Notes: generated by a model from the sequence alone, not told the origin. Shown: positions 22,147 through 32,962, counted from the first letter of the stretch. The stretch: DNA of 64,000 nucleotides from Hydractinia symbiolongicarpus (GCF_029227915.1 NC_079881.1:9362001-9426000), one strand, 5' to 3'. Translations and numbers: made by a program.

Positions 22147-22377
22147 TCAAAAAATTACAATTGCCCACGATACAAACTTTCACTAACGGTACTCACGGCC
22201 ACCTACCAAGCCGTGTGTTTTAGTACATTACCTTCGTCAGCCCATTTAAACTTATATCTTTTGGGTACAGTATTGTACAATTATACAGTTTTATAGAGCA
22301 GTAAACGGATACTTCCTCGTTTTACAATGCACTTTAAATACTGACGTATTACTAAGAATTCTTGGTTAACTAGTAGA

Positions 22378-24010
22378 CGAATGGAAAAATATTAGTTTTG
22401 CACAAAAGGGTGATTTCATGACGTCATTAAGGTCAAATATAAAGACCTTTATTTCCAGTAATATCGACACTCGTGTCATTACACGTGGAATAAATAGATT
22501 TTACATTCAATTACTTTTTATAATAGCAAAACCATCTAATATATAGAAAAATGTAATTACCTACTTGTTGTCAATTTATCAGAAAGGTAAATTTAAGGGT
22601 TTTGTTTCATGATTTAGCAGAAATTTCTAAGTATAAAAGTTTTTAGATGACGTCTTTACCTGCTGGTTCCAAGGCAGCTTCGTTGCTTTAGTCCTAAGTG
22701 GCCCTATTGACACGTGTGGGAGAAAACATCGATTTGTTCCGCAATCGTCGCAGGTGATCCCTAGTTAGCAAGTCGAGAGGAGCGGACATCGTCTTCACCT
22801 TTGGAAATGAGATATCCTTATTAATTCACTATTGACAATCTTATTAAGTAGTGCAATTATTATTTCTTAATTATTCTGCAATTAAATGTTATTCATCGAT
22901 TGTGTCAAGGACAATAATTCAATTGATTTTTCAAGAAAATTGTTTTCAGCTCCCGCTGTGTTAAATGTGTAAGGAATAACACGGTTTAGTTGCGTTTTGT
23001 ATTCTAAAGAAAGACATTGTTGTTGTTTTTAATCAAGTTTTATGTGTAAGTTTTCTACCTTACGAAAACGTGTGTATTAATATGAAAACATGATTTTATA
23101 TAAGAACGTAACGACGAAACGTTAGTCTGATAACAAACTTTGTAGGAGGGAAATGCAGTCACTGGCGATAGTTCGCCAGTGTCTGCATTTTCTACTGACA
23201 AAACTTAAGTACACAAGATAGGAATTTTCCTGCATTTTAAAAATATCGGGACAGAACCTAATTCTCACAAACTTAGGTATTGCGAGGGGCAAAAAAGAAA
23301 TTTCGCAAGTTTTCTAATAATTTGAAAACACAATTCGCGAATTTTTTTCCAAAAAAAGTAAATTTTGATGCATTTTACTCGCATGAACTGTGATAAATTA
23401 TGTAGAAAAACCTAGCAGAAATCAGATATTGATTAACCTATTTATTTAGCATTTTTCATATAGTAACTATTTTTCTATTAAATGCAAAAAAACTATTTTA
23501 GACATGAAAAATGACTGCGCCAGGTGAATTGATTGTTATTGGAGCTGGACTTCCTCGAAATGGCACCCATACAACAAAAACAGCTTTAGAAGTACTTTTG
23601 CCTGGAAAATGTCATCACATGTATCCAATAATTGAAAAACACCAGAGAGAATGGAAATGTATATTAAACTATGGCATGTCTGATGAGGAGTTTAAGTCTT
23701 TCTTCATTTCAAATGGATACATTGCTGCAGTAGATATTCCAATAACATTCTTTTATGAGAGAATGATGAAAGTATTTCCAAATGCCAAAGTAATACTGAA
23801 CGTGCGAGAACCAAAGTCGTGGGAGCGATCAATGAATCAAACCGTTTATCCGTTGTTAACCAAAGGCTTTCTTTTCCCAGATGATGCTTTTGAGATGTTA
23901 GGCTGGTTCAAATCCTATCTTATCTATAGGAGAGAATTTTATCGTGTTTTAATGAAACACCCCCGAGTGAGTGAGATGATCGCATCGGTAAGTTGCGGTA
24001 ATGGCGTGGA
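22378..24010 (+). repeat. Left arm of a 1.6-1.8 kb inverted duplication
   Basis: From about AAAAATATTAGTT at 22385 to GGTAATGGCGTGGA at 24010 this arm is nearly identical to the reverse complement of 25897-27680. The arm covers the upstream region, a strong hairpin and the first two thirds of a sulfotransferase-like gene. The right arm has about 130 extra bases around 26680-26805 that are absent here. Confidence 0.9.
23151..23190 (+). other. Long near-perfect stem-loop, conserved in both arms
   Basis: Left arm AAATGCAGTCACTGGCGA pairs with TCGCCAGTGTCTGCATTT across the loop TAGT: 17 of 18 pairs, the exception being a T-T mismatch. It lies about 320 bp upstream of the sulfotransferase ATG. 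The counterpart at 26846-26885 keeps the stem with a mismatch at the same position (A-C). Confidence 0.85.
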
Positions 24011-24017
24011 CTTTTAA
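23511..24017 (+). pseudogene. Sulfotransferase-like gene, truncated copy
   Basis: The first 166 codons match the complete gene at 25632-26396, with about six amino-acid differences (for example A46R, D54Y and A76I relative to that copy). The PAPS-binding P-loop-like segment IGAGLPRNGTHTTK (about 10-23) and the second nucleotide-binding stretch VILNVREPKSWERSM (about 94-108) are intact. At 24010 homology stops exactly at the arm boundary, and the frame terminates after Gly-Val-Asp-Phe, losing the C-terminal third with the KEGW segment and the hydrophobic tail. A donor-like GGTAAGT at about 23988 exists in both copies, so splicing to another exon is conceivable but unsupported. Probably non-functional. 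Confidence 0.8.
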
Positions 24018-24207
24018 CACGCGTTATTCGTTTTTGTTAGTTTCGCGTAATCTAATTTTCTCGCACATCTTGAAAAGAATATGCCACGCACATCAAAAAC
24101 TCGCGCAGTCTATTCGCAAAAAAAAAACTGTTTTTGCGCAACGAATTGTTCTACAGAGCGTTCATTTTCCTACCTCGTCCCCAGGGTTCTTCTATATGAT
24201 ATTCAAT

Positions 24208-24450
24208 TTTGATGTATTTGGGAAGATGTTAGCGCCAAAGAAACAATAAGCGCTAGGGACAAAGTATTGGATAGTTTAATTTTGCTTGCAACTTGCGAAA
24301 TGCTTCGCAACCTTTTTTTTAATTTCTAGTGATGTATTTCGGAACATGTTAGCGCCAAAGAATCAAGAAGCGCTAGGGACAAAGTATTGGATAGTTTAAT
24401 TTTGCTTGCAACTTGCGAAATGCTTTGCAACCTTTTTTTAATTTCAAGTG
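24208..24450. repeat. Tandem duplication, 2 x ~121 bp
   Basis: Two consecutive copies run from TGATGTATTTGGGAAGATGT / TGATGTATTTCGGAACATGT through AGCGCTAGGGACAAAGTATT to GCAACCTTTTTTTAATTTC. They differ at only a few positions. They lie just after the truncated gene in the spacer between the arms. Confidence 0.85.
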
Positions 24451-24633
24451 TGTGTGTATTTCTTGCGCTTATGAGTGTAACCAAAGTGCCCTGTACGTAA
24501 ATCCTAAAAATTTATGTCATTGGCTCACTCTTTACGAATGACACCACGTAACAAAGGAACATGCTTTGCTATTTGCCGTAACCTATACCGAGATTTGGTT
24601 GTGATATATATCAGAATTAATTTTCTTTAAAAT

Positions 24634-25180
24634 CTTTGCTTGTACTTGTATTGAGAAGACAATAATTTTATAGTGTTTGAGGTATTTGTTTTATTGAGCT
24701 CTTAGTACTTTTCCTTTTTTCTTAACGATAGCTACAATCTTGGTCAAAATATGTCCAGGCAAGTCAGCTAATTTCTACGTTCTTCACCGCAAGCAATTGC
24801 GTAGGTTTTGTGTGTGCAAATGTAGCGACTTTGCAGCAGGCTGCAAAACATTGACTGTTTGACATTTGTGTCCATATTTAAATAATGAGGAAAAAATTGC
24901 CTTGTTTGTTCAAGATAGGAGCTAACTTAGGTAGCGCAGAAAACCATATGTTTATCATTTAGCAAAATTGCGAAACAACCTTACTCTTTCAGCTCTTGAT
25001 GCACACTGATGTGAAGAAAAAGTGTGATTAAAGTTAAATACTAAATTTTTAATTACTCCATTGATAATATAACATGCAACAATTAAGGATACCCTTAAAT
25101 ATTTACTAATGACATTTCACTACATACGCTTTACAGAACAAGACATAAAATACTAATACAAGATGGTAGCAACAAAAAAA
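24634..25180 (+). repeat. Repeat B (forward copy)
   Basis: About 545 bp, nearly identical to the reverse complement of 28510-29056. Shared words include ATGTCCAGGCAAGTCAGCTA and GTAGCGACTTTGCAGCAGGC, and one end is at CAAGATGGTAGCAACAAAAA. No coding function is recognised. Terminal repeats are not evident. Confidence 0.85.
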
Positions 25181-25631
25181 AAAACGTAAACTGTTTGCTT
25201 TTTTTTGACGTGAATAAAATTTTGTGCCTTTTTATTTTTTGTTTGTAAACACTTCACAGAAACTGACCATAATAACAACACAGATACCCAGATATTTTAT
25301 CAAAAACTGTTCGAAACTGTACGAAATGCAGGAAACAAATTCATTGAGGTTTTGTTTTAAGCAAACTTAATTTTATGTCGACGCATTCTAGCAACCTTAT
25401 AAATTAGAATACCTCAATAAGGGAAAAGATACAAAAATAGAGTAGCGTAGCTAACACACTGTTGAAGGCTTTTATAACAAAAAATAGAGCAAACAGCTTA
25501 CTACATTAATTGCTTCGACTATTTACTTGATAAGTCCTTAAACAACAAGAAAACCAAAAAAATAAATGCTCACGAGAATGTTTGATTTTAAATTTGAAAC
25601 AAGGCCTAGTTATTTGTTTTGCCAACAAATT

Positions 25632-26396
25632 TCATTTTTTCCAGCACAGTTTAGAAAACATCCAAATTGCCATTGGGATTGTTATCAGCTCATACATTAG
25701 CAACATGGAGCGTTTGTGATTTAAAGCAATGCGCTCCTCAAACGCCTTGCTATCGTTGGAATGCGGAAAGGGCTGGGATGGGATTGGCACATTTAAAAAC
25801 TTGCACAGTGGTTTCCAACCCTCCTTAACACTAAATACCAGCAGTTTTTCTTCACTTACATTTCGTTTGACTTCTTCCACCCACTTGTTGTAATATTCCA
25901 CGCCATTACCGCAACTTACCGATGCAATCATCTCACTCACTCGGGGGTGTTTCATTAAAACACGATAAAATTCTCTCCTATAGATAAGATAGGATTTGAA
26001 CCAGCCTAACATCTCAAAAGCATCATCTGGGAAAAGAAAGCCTTTGGTTAACAACGGATAAACGGTTTTATTCATTGATCGCTCCCACGACTTTGGTTCT
26101 CGCACGTTCAGTATTACTTTGGCATTTGGAAATACTTTCATCATTCTTTCATAAAAGAATGTTACTGGAGCATCTACTGCAGCAATGTATCCATTTGAAA
26201 GAAAGAAAGACTTAAACTCCTCATCAGACATGCCATCGTTTAATATACATTTCCATTCTGCCTGGTGTTTTTCAATTATTGGATACATGTGATGACATTT
26301 TCCAGGCAAAAGTACTTCTAAAGCTGTTTTTGTTGTATGGGTGCCATTTCGAGGAAGTCCAGCTCCAATAACAATCAATTCACCTGGTGCAGTCAT
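25632..26396 (-). CDS. Sulfotransferase-like protein (Sulfotransfer_4 type), complete
   Basis: 254 residues in one exon. Members of this P-loop family resemble PAPS-dependent sulfotransferases and are abundant in cnidarian genomes; the substrate is unknown. The N-terminus VIGAGLPRNGTHTTKTALEV (9-28) is the phosphosulfate-binding loop, with His at position 20 where many relatives have Thr or Ser. CHHMYPI (34-40) and VILNVREPKSWERSM (94-108) match the family's second motif, the latter holding the Arg/Ser that would bind the 3'-phosphate. VFSVKEGWKPLCKFLNVPIP (187-206) and PFPHSND (209-215) are typical C-terminal signatures. A hydrophobic tail (about 231-249) could anchor the protein in a membrane. 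Absence of introns could mean a retro-origin. Initiation at ATG 26396 agrees with the sister copy. Confidence 0.8.
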   Translation of the reverse strand: MTAPGELIVIGAGLPRNGTHTTKTALEVLLPGKCHHMYPIIEKHQAEWKCILNDGMSDEEFKSFFLSNGYIAAVDAPVTFFYERMMKVFPNAKVILNVREPKSWERSMNKTVYPLLTKGFLFPDDAFEMLGWFKSYLIYRREFYRVLMKHPRVSEMIASVSCGNGVEYYNKWVEEVKRNVSEEKLLVFSVKEGWKPLCKFLNVPIPSQPFPHSNDSKAFEERIALNHKRSMLLMYELITIPMAIWMFSKLCWKK

Positions 26397-27680
26397 TTTT
26401 TATGTCTAAAATAGTTTTTTTGCATTTAATGGAAAAATAGTTACTATAGAAAAAAATGCTAAATAATTAGGTTAATCAATATCTGACTTCTGCTAGGTTT
26501 TTCTACATAATTTATCACAGTTCATGCGGGTAAAATGCATCAAAATTTACCTCTATGGAAATAATTTCGCGAATTAAGTTGTCAAATTATTGGAAAACTC
26601 GCAAAATTTCTTTTTTGCCCCTCGCAATACCTAAGTTTGTGAAAATTAGGTTCTGTCCCGATTCTTTTTAAATTATCTGATAAATCTTTCAAGATAAGAA
26701 TTCGGAAGGCCTTAGAAGCGAAAAGTTTAAAATGTTAGACCATCTATTCACAAAAGAACTTATGGTAGTTATGATCAGCTAAAGTATATAAAAAAGGAAG
26801 ATGCAGGAAAATTCCTATCTTGTGTACATAAGTTTTGTCAGTAGAAAATGCAGACACTGGCGAACTATCGCCAGTGCCTGCATTTCCCTCCTACAAAGTT
26901 TGTTATCAGACTAACGTTTCGTCGTTACATTCTTATATAAAATCATGTTTTAATATTAATACACACGTTTTTGTAAGGTAGAAAACTTACACATAAATGC
27001 TCGATCAAAAACAACAACAATGTCTTTCTTTAGAATACAAAACGCAACTAAACAATGTTATTCCTTACACATTTAACACAGCGGAAGCTGAAAACAATTT
27101 TCTTGAAAAAACGATTCCATTTTGTCCTTGACACAATCGATGATTAACATTTAATTGCAGAATAATTAAGAAATAATAATTGCACTACTTAATAAGATTG
27201 TCAATAGTGAATTAATAAGGATATCTCATTTCCAAAGGTGAAGACGATGTCAGCTTCTCTCGGCTTGGTAACTAGGGATCACCTGCGACGATTGCGGAAC
27301 AAATTGATGTCTTCTCCCACACGTATCAATAGGACCACTTAGGACTAAAGCAACGAAGCTGCCTTGGAACCAGCAGGTAAAGACGTCATCTAAAAACTTT
27401 TATACTTAGAAATTTCTCTTAAATCATGAAACAAAACCCTAAAATTTACCTTTCTGATAAATTTACAACAAGTAGGTAATTACATTTTTCTATATATTAA
27501 TTGGTTTTGCTATTATAAAAAGTAATTGAATGTAAAATCTATTTATCTTGATCTCCTGTAAGAAAAGATGTTCCACGTTTAATGACACGAGTGTCAATAT
27601 TACTGGAAATAAAGGTCTTTATATTTGACCTTAATGACGTCATGAAATCACTCTTTTGTGCACAACTAATATTTTTCTAC
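25897..27680 (-). repeat. Right arm of the inverted duplication
   Basis: Reverse-complement partner of 22378-24010. It holds the 5' two thirds of the complete sulfotransferase-like gene and its upstream region, including the hairpin at 26846-26885. About 130 bp at roughly 26680-26805 (containing TCTTTCAAGATAAGAATTCG and GATCAGCTAAAGTATATAAA) has no counterpart in the left arm. The arm ends exactly where an H1 Helitron 3' end (CTAG) begins. Confidence 0.9.
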
Positions 27681-28509
27681 TAGTCGGGAAACCCGGCGTC
27701 GAATCGCCGGGATGAGCCACAAGTAACTGTTGTTGAACGCCCTAAGGAGCGTTTAAAAAGAACTGCAAACTGTGCCACACTGTCAGGTGGAGCGCTTTAG
27801 TACAGGTATGCAGTATGTCGTAAATCAAGTGAAGCGCACACACCACTATAGTGTTGCGACTGTAACATATTTTTCAAAAAATAACTTTCCCGCAACAAAG
27901 TCTGAAATAAAAACACAGTTTACAACCGTTGTGACTCCGTCGTAGCAAAAACAATCAGTCAATATTATTTTTTTTTGCGGAATAAGTTTTTGTAAAAGTT
28001 AAAAAATTAATCGTGACACCGGACTGAGCGCTTAGTACAGTTAAATGGTGTTACACAGGTGTATAGTGATAATACCCTTTTGAAAAAAACTTTCTTGCAG
28101 ACTCTATTTAAATGAAAACACAACAAACAGTCCTTCGCTTCTTGCACAGGGCTAAGCGGTTAGTCCAGGTAAACATTGTTGTACGAATGTACAGGCATGA
28201 TTCCCAAGAAAGTTTAGAAATTAATTGTCACAGTGGGCTGACCCGCCTAGGCGTAACAGCCTTTTCCAAAAAACAGGCTATTGTTAACACTGAGCTGACC
28301 GCTTAGTACAGTTAAACAGACTTAAACAGTACCCTTCTCCAAAAAAACTTTATTACAACTTCAGTTTAAATGACAACACAGGAAACAGCCTGTCGTTACC
28401 CCTCCAGCTAAAGCAATTGCTCAGCCATTTTATTTGCAAAAAATTTTTAAGGTAATTAAATAAAGATGTATAGCTACCTAGCTAAACTGCATTTGAGTAT
28501 TGCGACGTT
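27680..28509 (-). mobile_element. Helitron-like element, family H1, 5'-truncated
   Basis: Plus strand opens CTAGTCGGGAAACCCGGCGT and GAATCGCCGGG, so on the minus strand a CCCGGCG/CGCCGGG hairpin is followed by TTTCCCGACTAG and then T, the diagnostic Helitron 3' end. The body matches 34750-35530 almost base for base. It stops at about 28509, where repeat B' begins, so the 5' half is missing. The open frame 28112-28306 is shared by other H1 copies but has no known domain. Confidence 0.8.
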
Positions 28510-29056
28510 TTTTTTGTTGCTACCATCTTGTATTAGTATTTTATGTCTTGTTCTGTAAAGCGTATGTAGTGGAATGTCATTAGTAAATATTTAAGGGTAT
28601 CTTTAATTGTTGCATGTTATATTATCAATGGAGTAATTAAAAATTTAGTATTTAACTTTAATCACACTTTTTCTTCACATCAGTGTGCATCAAGAGCTGA
28701 AAGAGTAAGATTGTTTCGCAATTTTCCTAAATGATAAACATATGGTTTTCTGCGCTACCTAAGTTAGCTCCTATCTTGAACAAACAAGGCAATTTTTTCC
28801 TCATTATTTAAATATGGACACAAATGTGAAACAGTCAATGTTCTGCAGCCTGCTGCAAAGTCGCTACATTTGCACACACAAAACCTACGCAATTGCTTGC
28901 GGTGAAGAACGTAGAAATTAGCTGACTTGCCTGGACATATTTTGACCAAGATTGTAGCTATCGTTAAGAAAAAAGTACTAAGAGCTCAATAAAACAAATA
29001 CCTCGAACACTAAAAAATTATTGTCTTCTCAATACAAATACAAGCAAAGATTTTAA
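28510..29056 (-). repeat. Repeat B' (reverse copy)
   Basis: Reverse complement of 24634-25180 with few differences. A 61-codon frame (28764-28949, minus) ending LCPYLNNEEKIALFVQDRS is open here but has no initiator in the other copy. I do not call it a gene. Confidence 0.85.
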
Positions 29057-30951
29057 AGTCATGGAGAACAACCGAGTAGCCTTTTTGATAATTCTACTAA
29101 TGGATCTTGATTATAAATTTTTAATAAGTATGGTAGCTTCGTTACCTCAAGTGAACATATAAAACAGCCAACTTTCTGACTGCAACTTGGAATTCGTTGA
29201 TAAAAATTACGTATAAAATTATGTTTTTTTGAAAAAAAAGGGTAATGCCCGAATTTTGTCTGTTTATGCTGTGCCGTAAAAATTATAAAAATTCGGAAAA
29301 ACGGGGGTAATTTGAAACTCGCTTTGTTTTTTATGCCAACCTTCGCCCAGCTTTACCAACAAAATGTCTCACCTTTGCTCACTTTTAAAGAAAGAGTTCA
29401 TTACGGAGTTTCATACCGAAGCGCTTTGCAAGAACAAATTTTTGGCTTGTTTTCATTTGTCTCGATAGCCCAAATAATTTTCATGGTCAGTTTTTCACAA
29501 CTTTTTCTGGTTAGTGCTGCGAAAAGAGGCAGAAATGCAAAATCCTGCCTGATGTTTCTTCAACTAATTTTTTACTTTAACTGACGTTTTGCTTTTTAAT
29601 AACACGTTTATGTGGTGTTGCTAACCCTCTTTGTAGTATATTGACATGGGTAAGATGTTGGAATCGAAGAAAACTTGAATTACTGACTTTTATAGAGAGG
29701 CAAAAGAAGACATATTGTTGATGTTAGTTTTAGGGGTTAGCTTCCTGAAGTTGCAAGCTACATATACCATACATTTTGTGAGGAATAAAGTAATGGTAAA
29801 AAGAAACATTATTCTATCATTATCAGTGCACTTTGGCAAGAAGAAATAAAAATTACAGCTAGCTATAGAAAGACTTAAAAGAAGTTTTTTACAGTAAGCT
29901 ATAGCTAGCTAGCTATATATGGATCTGCAAGTTTGACATGGATTAACGTGGAAGAGCATTTAATAATGGATTTATTTGCAAATTATAGCTAACTAGTTAA
30001 TATAAAAAAGAGCACAGATGAAATCGACTGAAAATAAAATACACACTTCAATGATATAATGACTGGCTTTGACTTTTCGTTAGAAATTATTGTATATAAA
30101 TATTACATAACTAGCTAGGAAGGGATATATATAATAGCATGTTACACTGTATTACTGTGTTCTTAATTTTGGTAAAATGCAAGAATAAATTTAGGCAAGG
30201 TCTACTTTTACAATTTTGTGATAGCTATAGTAATTTTGGTACATTGACATAAGAAAAATTTGGCAACCGAAAATATTTGACGAAAACAGTTAGTCACTAA
30301 ATTTGTTTAAAAAGTTATTTTCCATTAAATTTGTTTATTTTAACCGCAGTATGTTATTTTATTTTATATTTTGCAGCGGTCGAAACTTTGTACTTTAGCT
30401 ACAGATTAAAATTATTCCAATGCAAAATTGAGGCGTAGCAATTTTTAAGGCTGTTAAGTTGAGTGATATTAGAAATGAGTTTTTATGATCCTATTTTTAG
30501 CATCTGGCCACTTACCCACCTATATATCTGATTACTGTATGAATAAGGCTACGATATATATGAATGACCCAGTGTGACCCCTGGCTAACAAAAACTACAA
30601 CGAGACAGATACATCCAGCTTTTTGACAATTTTTAATTTGGTTTATAAAAAATGTAGATAGCTCCGGCCTGGTTAGTTAAATAAAGTTTCTAGCAAACAC
30701 AAAAAAAGAAACTTTGGAATTGTTTTTTAATATTATAGCTAGCTAGGTATCTGTTTAATGAGCATGAAACTATTGGTTAGCAATAAATAACAGTAGCCAA
30801 AAGTACACGGGATTTTTTGTAGAAACCCGATTTTACTGGGCTAAATTAAGCTTCCTGCGCCCCTTCACCTCATCCCCAAGGCTCTTAAGCTTGGACTTAC
30901 GCGGGATACACAACAACTTAGCGAAGACTATGTTTTATTTTTAAGTTACCA
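29057..30951. other. Intergenic, rich in AGCT/TAGC microsatellite
   Basis: No supportable gene. The self-complementary words AGCTAGCTAGC and AGCTATAGCTAGC recur between 29860 and 30760. A frame at 29312-29584 (+) has no recognisable motif and lacks an ATG at its start. Around 29390-29450 the words TTACGGAGTTTCATACCG and AAGCGCTTTGCAAG recur inverted near 34475-34530, suggesting a small dispersed repeat. Confidence 0.4.
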
Positions 30952-31236
30952 TCAACCGTCTTTTCTACTTATATTAGTGGAACAACAATAACAATACCAC
31001 AGACTTTTACAACTTTCCACTTCAAATACAGAGTCCGGTATCCGTTCACACATTCTGTGAAACCATCCTCCACAGTTACTACATTTAGCCATTTGCTTGT
31101 CTAAAATATAGCTCTCTGCGGCTCTCCATGGCATTCGACAACTGCAGTAGAGGTCGATGGATATTTCCTTGGACGCACATCTTCGAGCTATTATGTGGCT
31201 ATCACATTGAGGAAACTTGGTGATTTGATTTGCAGC
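30952..31236 (-). pseudogene. PHD-finger C-terminus of a transposon-derived gene
   Basis: Contains LYCSCRMPW (upstream of the Met), then KCSNCGGWFHRMCERIP and WYCYCC, matching the Cys4-His-Cys3 spacing of a PHD zinc finger. It follows the Ulp1 protease in the same orientation and near-collinear frame but is separated from it by a TAA at 31237-31239. In related cnidarian transposon proteins protease and PHD form one chain, so the stop probably marks decay. Confidence 0.65.
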
Positions 31237-32109
31237 TTAACATTGAAGCATATGGTTTCTCATTTTTGATGTTTCAAAATTGATATCTGTAGGAAGTTTT
31301 TTGGTCGCGACAGTGTGATATGCAAATGCTACTGCAAAAACCCCACAGTCAACCCCGTTCTTTTGCTGCTGAACGGGAATTACTTTAACTTTTAGTTGAT
31401 CCTCACAAACATTAATAATTGGGCATATTTGGGTTTTGGTGTGTTCAGTAACCTTTCCACGAAACATGCTGTCCATCATATGAAGCTTACCTGGTTTGCA
31501 TCCATATGTTGTAATAGCAATCCAGTGAAGATTTCCATCGTGCAATACCTGTACAAATGGCATGCTACGATATATGCGGAAATTAAGCGTTTGACCAAGC
31601 ACTGTGTCTTGGAGTCCACCCACATTTGGAAACTTTCGTTTAATCATATTTTGAAACACGTTTATCACGTTATCATTATGCATATTTTTATACGGGAGTT
31701 CCATATTATGCATAATGTTTACAAAAAATATGCTCAACTCATTTTGCACATATTTTTTCAAAGGTGTGAAGGATATAACAGCTCTAAAAAGGCTTTTTCC
31801 AGAAAAAAGGGATGTTCCAAATATTTTTATAGACTATAAAATATGTCATTGGAAAGAGAATTTTTTTTCTATATGTCATGAATTTTTTGCAAAAAACCTA
31901 GAAAAAAAAGTTTCCTTTACAGTAACCTTAAGCATTCTTTTTCCAGAAATGTCCTCCAAGTCATTATGTGAGAGAACAGTTCTTGCAAAAGGTGCAACAT
32001 CATTTTCAAGATTCTTTTCAGTAGTGGCGTTATCGTCTTCATCATCACTCACAACAATTACGTGTGCATGAAACGAAGGTTCATCATAGCTGTTGTTGTC
32101 ATGTATCAC
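31237..32109 (-). pseudogene. Ulp1/SENP-like (C48) cysteine protease of a transposon-derived gene, disrupted
   Basis: The frame 31237-31761 has the C48 catalytic set in order: His in DGNLHWIAIT, Asp in LHMMDSMF, Gln in IPVQQQKNGVDC and Cys in VDCGVFAVAFAYH. The N-terminal part of the fold is in another frame (31876-32109), with an acidic leader VIVVSDDEDDN and VLSHNDLEDISGKRML. About 200 bp of foreign or decayed sequence separates that from NVINVFQNMIKRKFPN. Ulp1-type proteases process SUMO-like proteins in cells. In transposons their role is unknown. Confidence 0.75.
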
Positions 32110-32182
32110 CTGCTCAACTTCAATCCTTTCGTTTTTTCAACCACGATTTTGAGTTGAGATGTTTTTACTGATTCTTCTTTTT

Positions 32183-32516
32183 TTATATACCAACTCGCTT
32201 CAACAATAGATTTTTGTTTTTTAATTTCGGAAGTGACATATATTTATATGAAGTTTTCTTATCTGGTTTCACATCTAACTTTTGCAGCAAGGGAACGCCA
32301 CTTTCTTTTGGAACATCGTCCTTCATTTTTCTTACAATTTCGGTACGGTATGTAGCATCGAGTAATATCATTTCGCTTGCATACTTTTCTAACAATCTTT
32401 TTTGCCAACAATTCTGGTAAACAAATAGAAGTGGCATTTCTTTCTCTGAAGAGAGTTTCACATTTTTCTGAATATCCTCATCGGAAGCGCTTTCTTCTGA
32501 GTCATTTACAGTTTCA
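32183..32516 (-). pseudogene. MULE-like transposase fragment (LDATY motif)
   Basis: After a possible acceptor (AAATTAG at about 32517) the frame reads ETVNDSEESASDEDIQ, then PLLFVYQNCWQKRLLEKYAS and EMILLDATYRT. The last is the first-Asp motif of MULE-type transposases. The expected remainder of the catalytic core is missing: the chain jumps to IVRKMKDDVPKESGVPLLQK and KKTSYKYMSLPKLKNKN. A frameshift near 32200 then leads on towards the protease. Internal deletion makes it incapable of transposition by itself. Confidence 0.6.
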
Positions 32517-32541
32517 CTAATTTAATCACTCGCAGTATTAG

Positions 32542-32578
32542 TGTGGAATACTAATACTCGCAGTATTAGTATTCCACA
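32542..32578. other. Perfect 17-bp palindrome with 3-nt loop
   Basis: TGTGGAATACTAATACT, loop CGC, AGTATTAGTATTCCACA. Part of one arm (CGCAGTATTAG) is also directly repeated just upstream at 32531. It interrupts the transposon-derived gene between its CaRF-like and transposase-like exons. Confidence 0.9.
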
Positions 32579-32653
32579 ACGGTATTTAACTAGTAATAAC
32601 TTAACATTAAAACACAAAAAACAATCATAGACATACAAATACAAAAAACAAAC

Positions 32654-32962
32654 CTTTAGGTCTAAAGTATATTTTAGTGGTTGGATCTGAATCTGTCCAT
32701 TCTTTTATCTTTTTTTGAAGGCACTCTTGATCGATAAGTGAATGACACAACTTTCTTCTAATATGAGTTACATGGTTACGTATTGTTGCATTCCGTGGGT
32801 AAAATCTTTTATTTGATGGTTCTGGCAATTTTGTTTCCTTAAACATTTCTTTCTTGACATGTATTTTCAACAATCTTTTCGTCTCTTTCGTGTCCGTGAC
32901 ACCTTCCTTTACATACATATCGATTTTGGAAACAATTTCTGAATCTATTTTTTGGGTTATAC
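32654..32962 (-). pseudogene. CaRF-like segment of the transposon-derived gene
   Basis: The frame reads DSEIVSKIDMYVKEGVTDTK, then EMFKETKLPEPSNKRFYPRN and ATIRNHVTH, closely like the region around NRRFFP..IRNH in calcium-responsive transcription factor (CaRF)-like proteins and related transposon proteins. A donor-like AAAG/GTTTGT ends it at 32654. The acceptor is unclear: the only AG nearby (at about 32951) does not restore phase with the preceding exon. Confidence 0.65.

Noticed and set aside
29312-29584. 90-codon hydrophobic frame at 29.3 kb
   Set aside because: Starts without ATG, lacks a known domain and lies in AT-rich repeat-bearing DNA.
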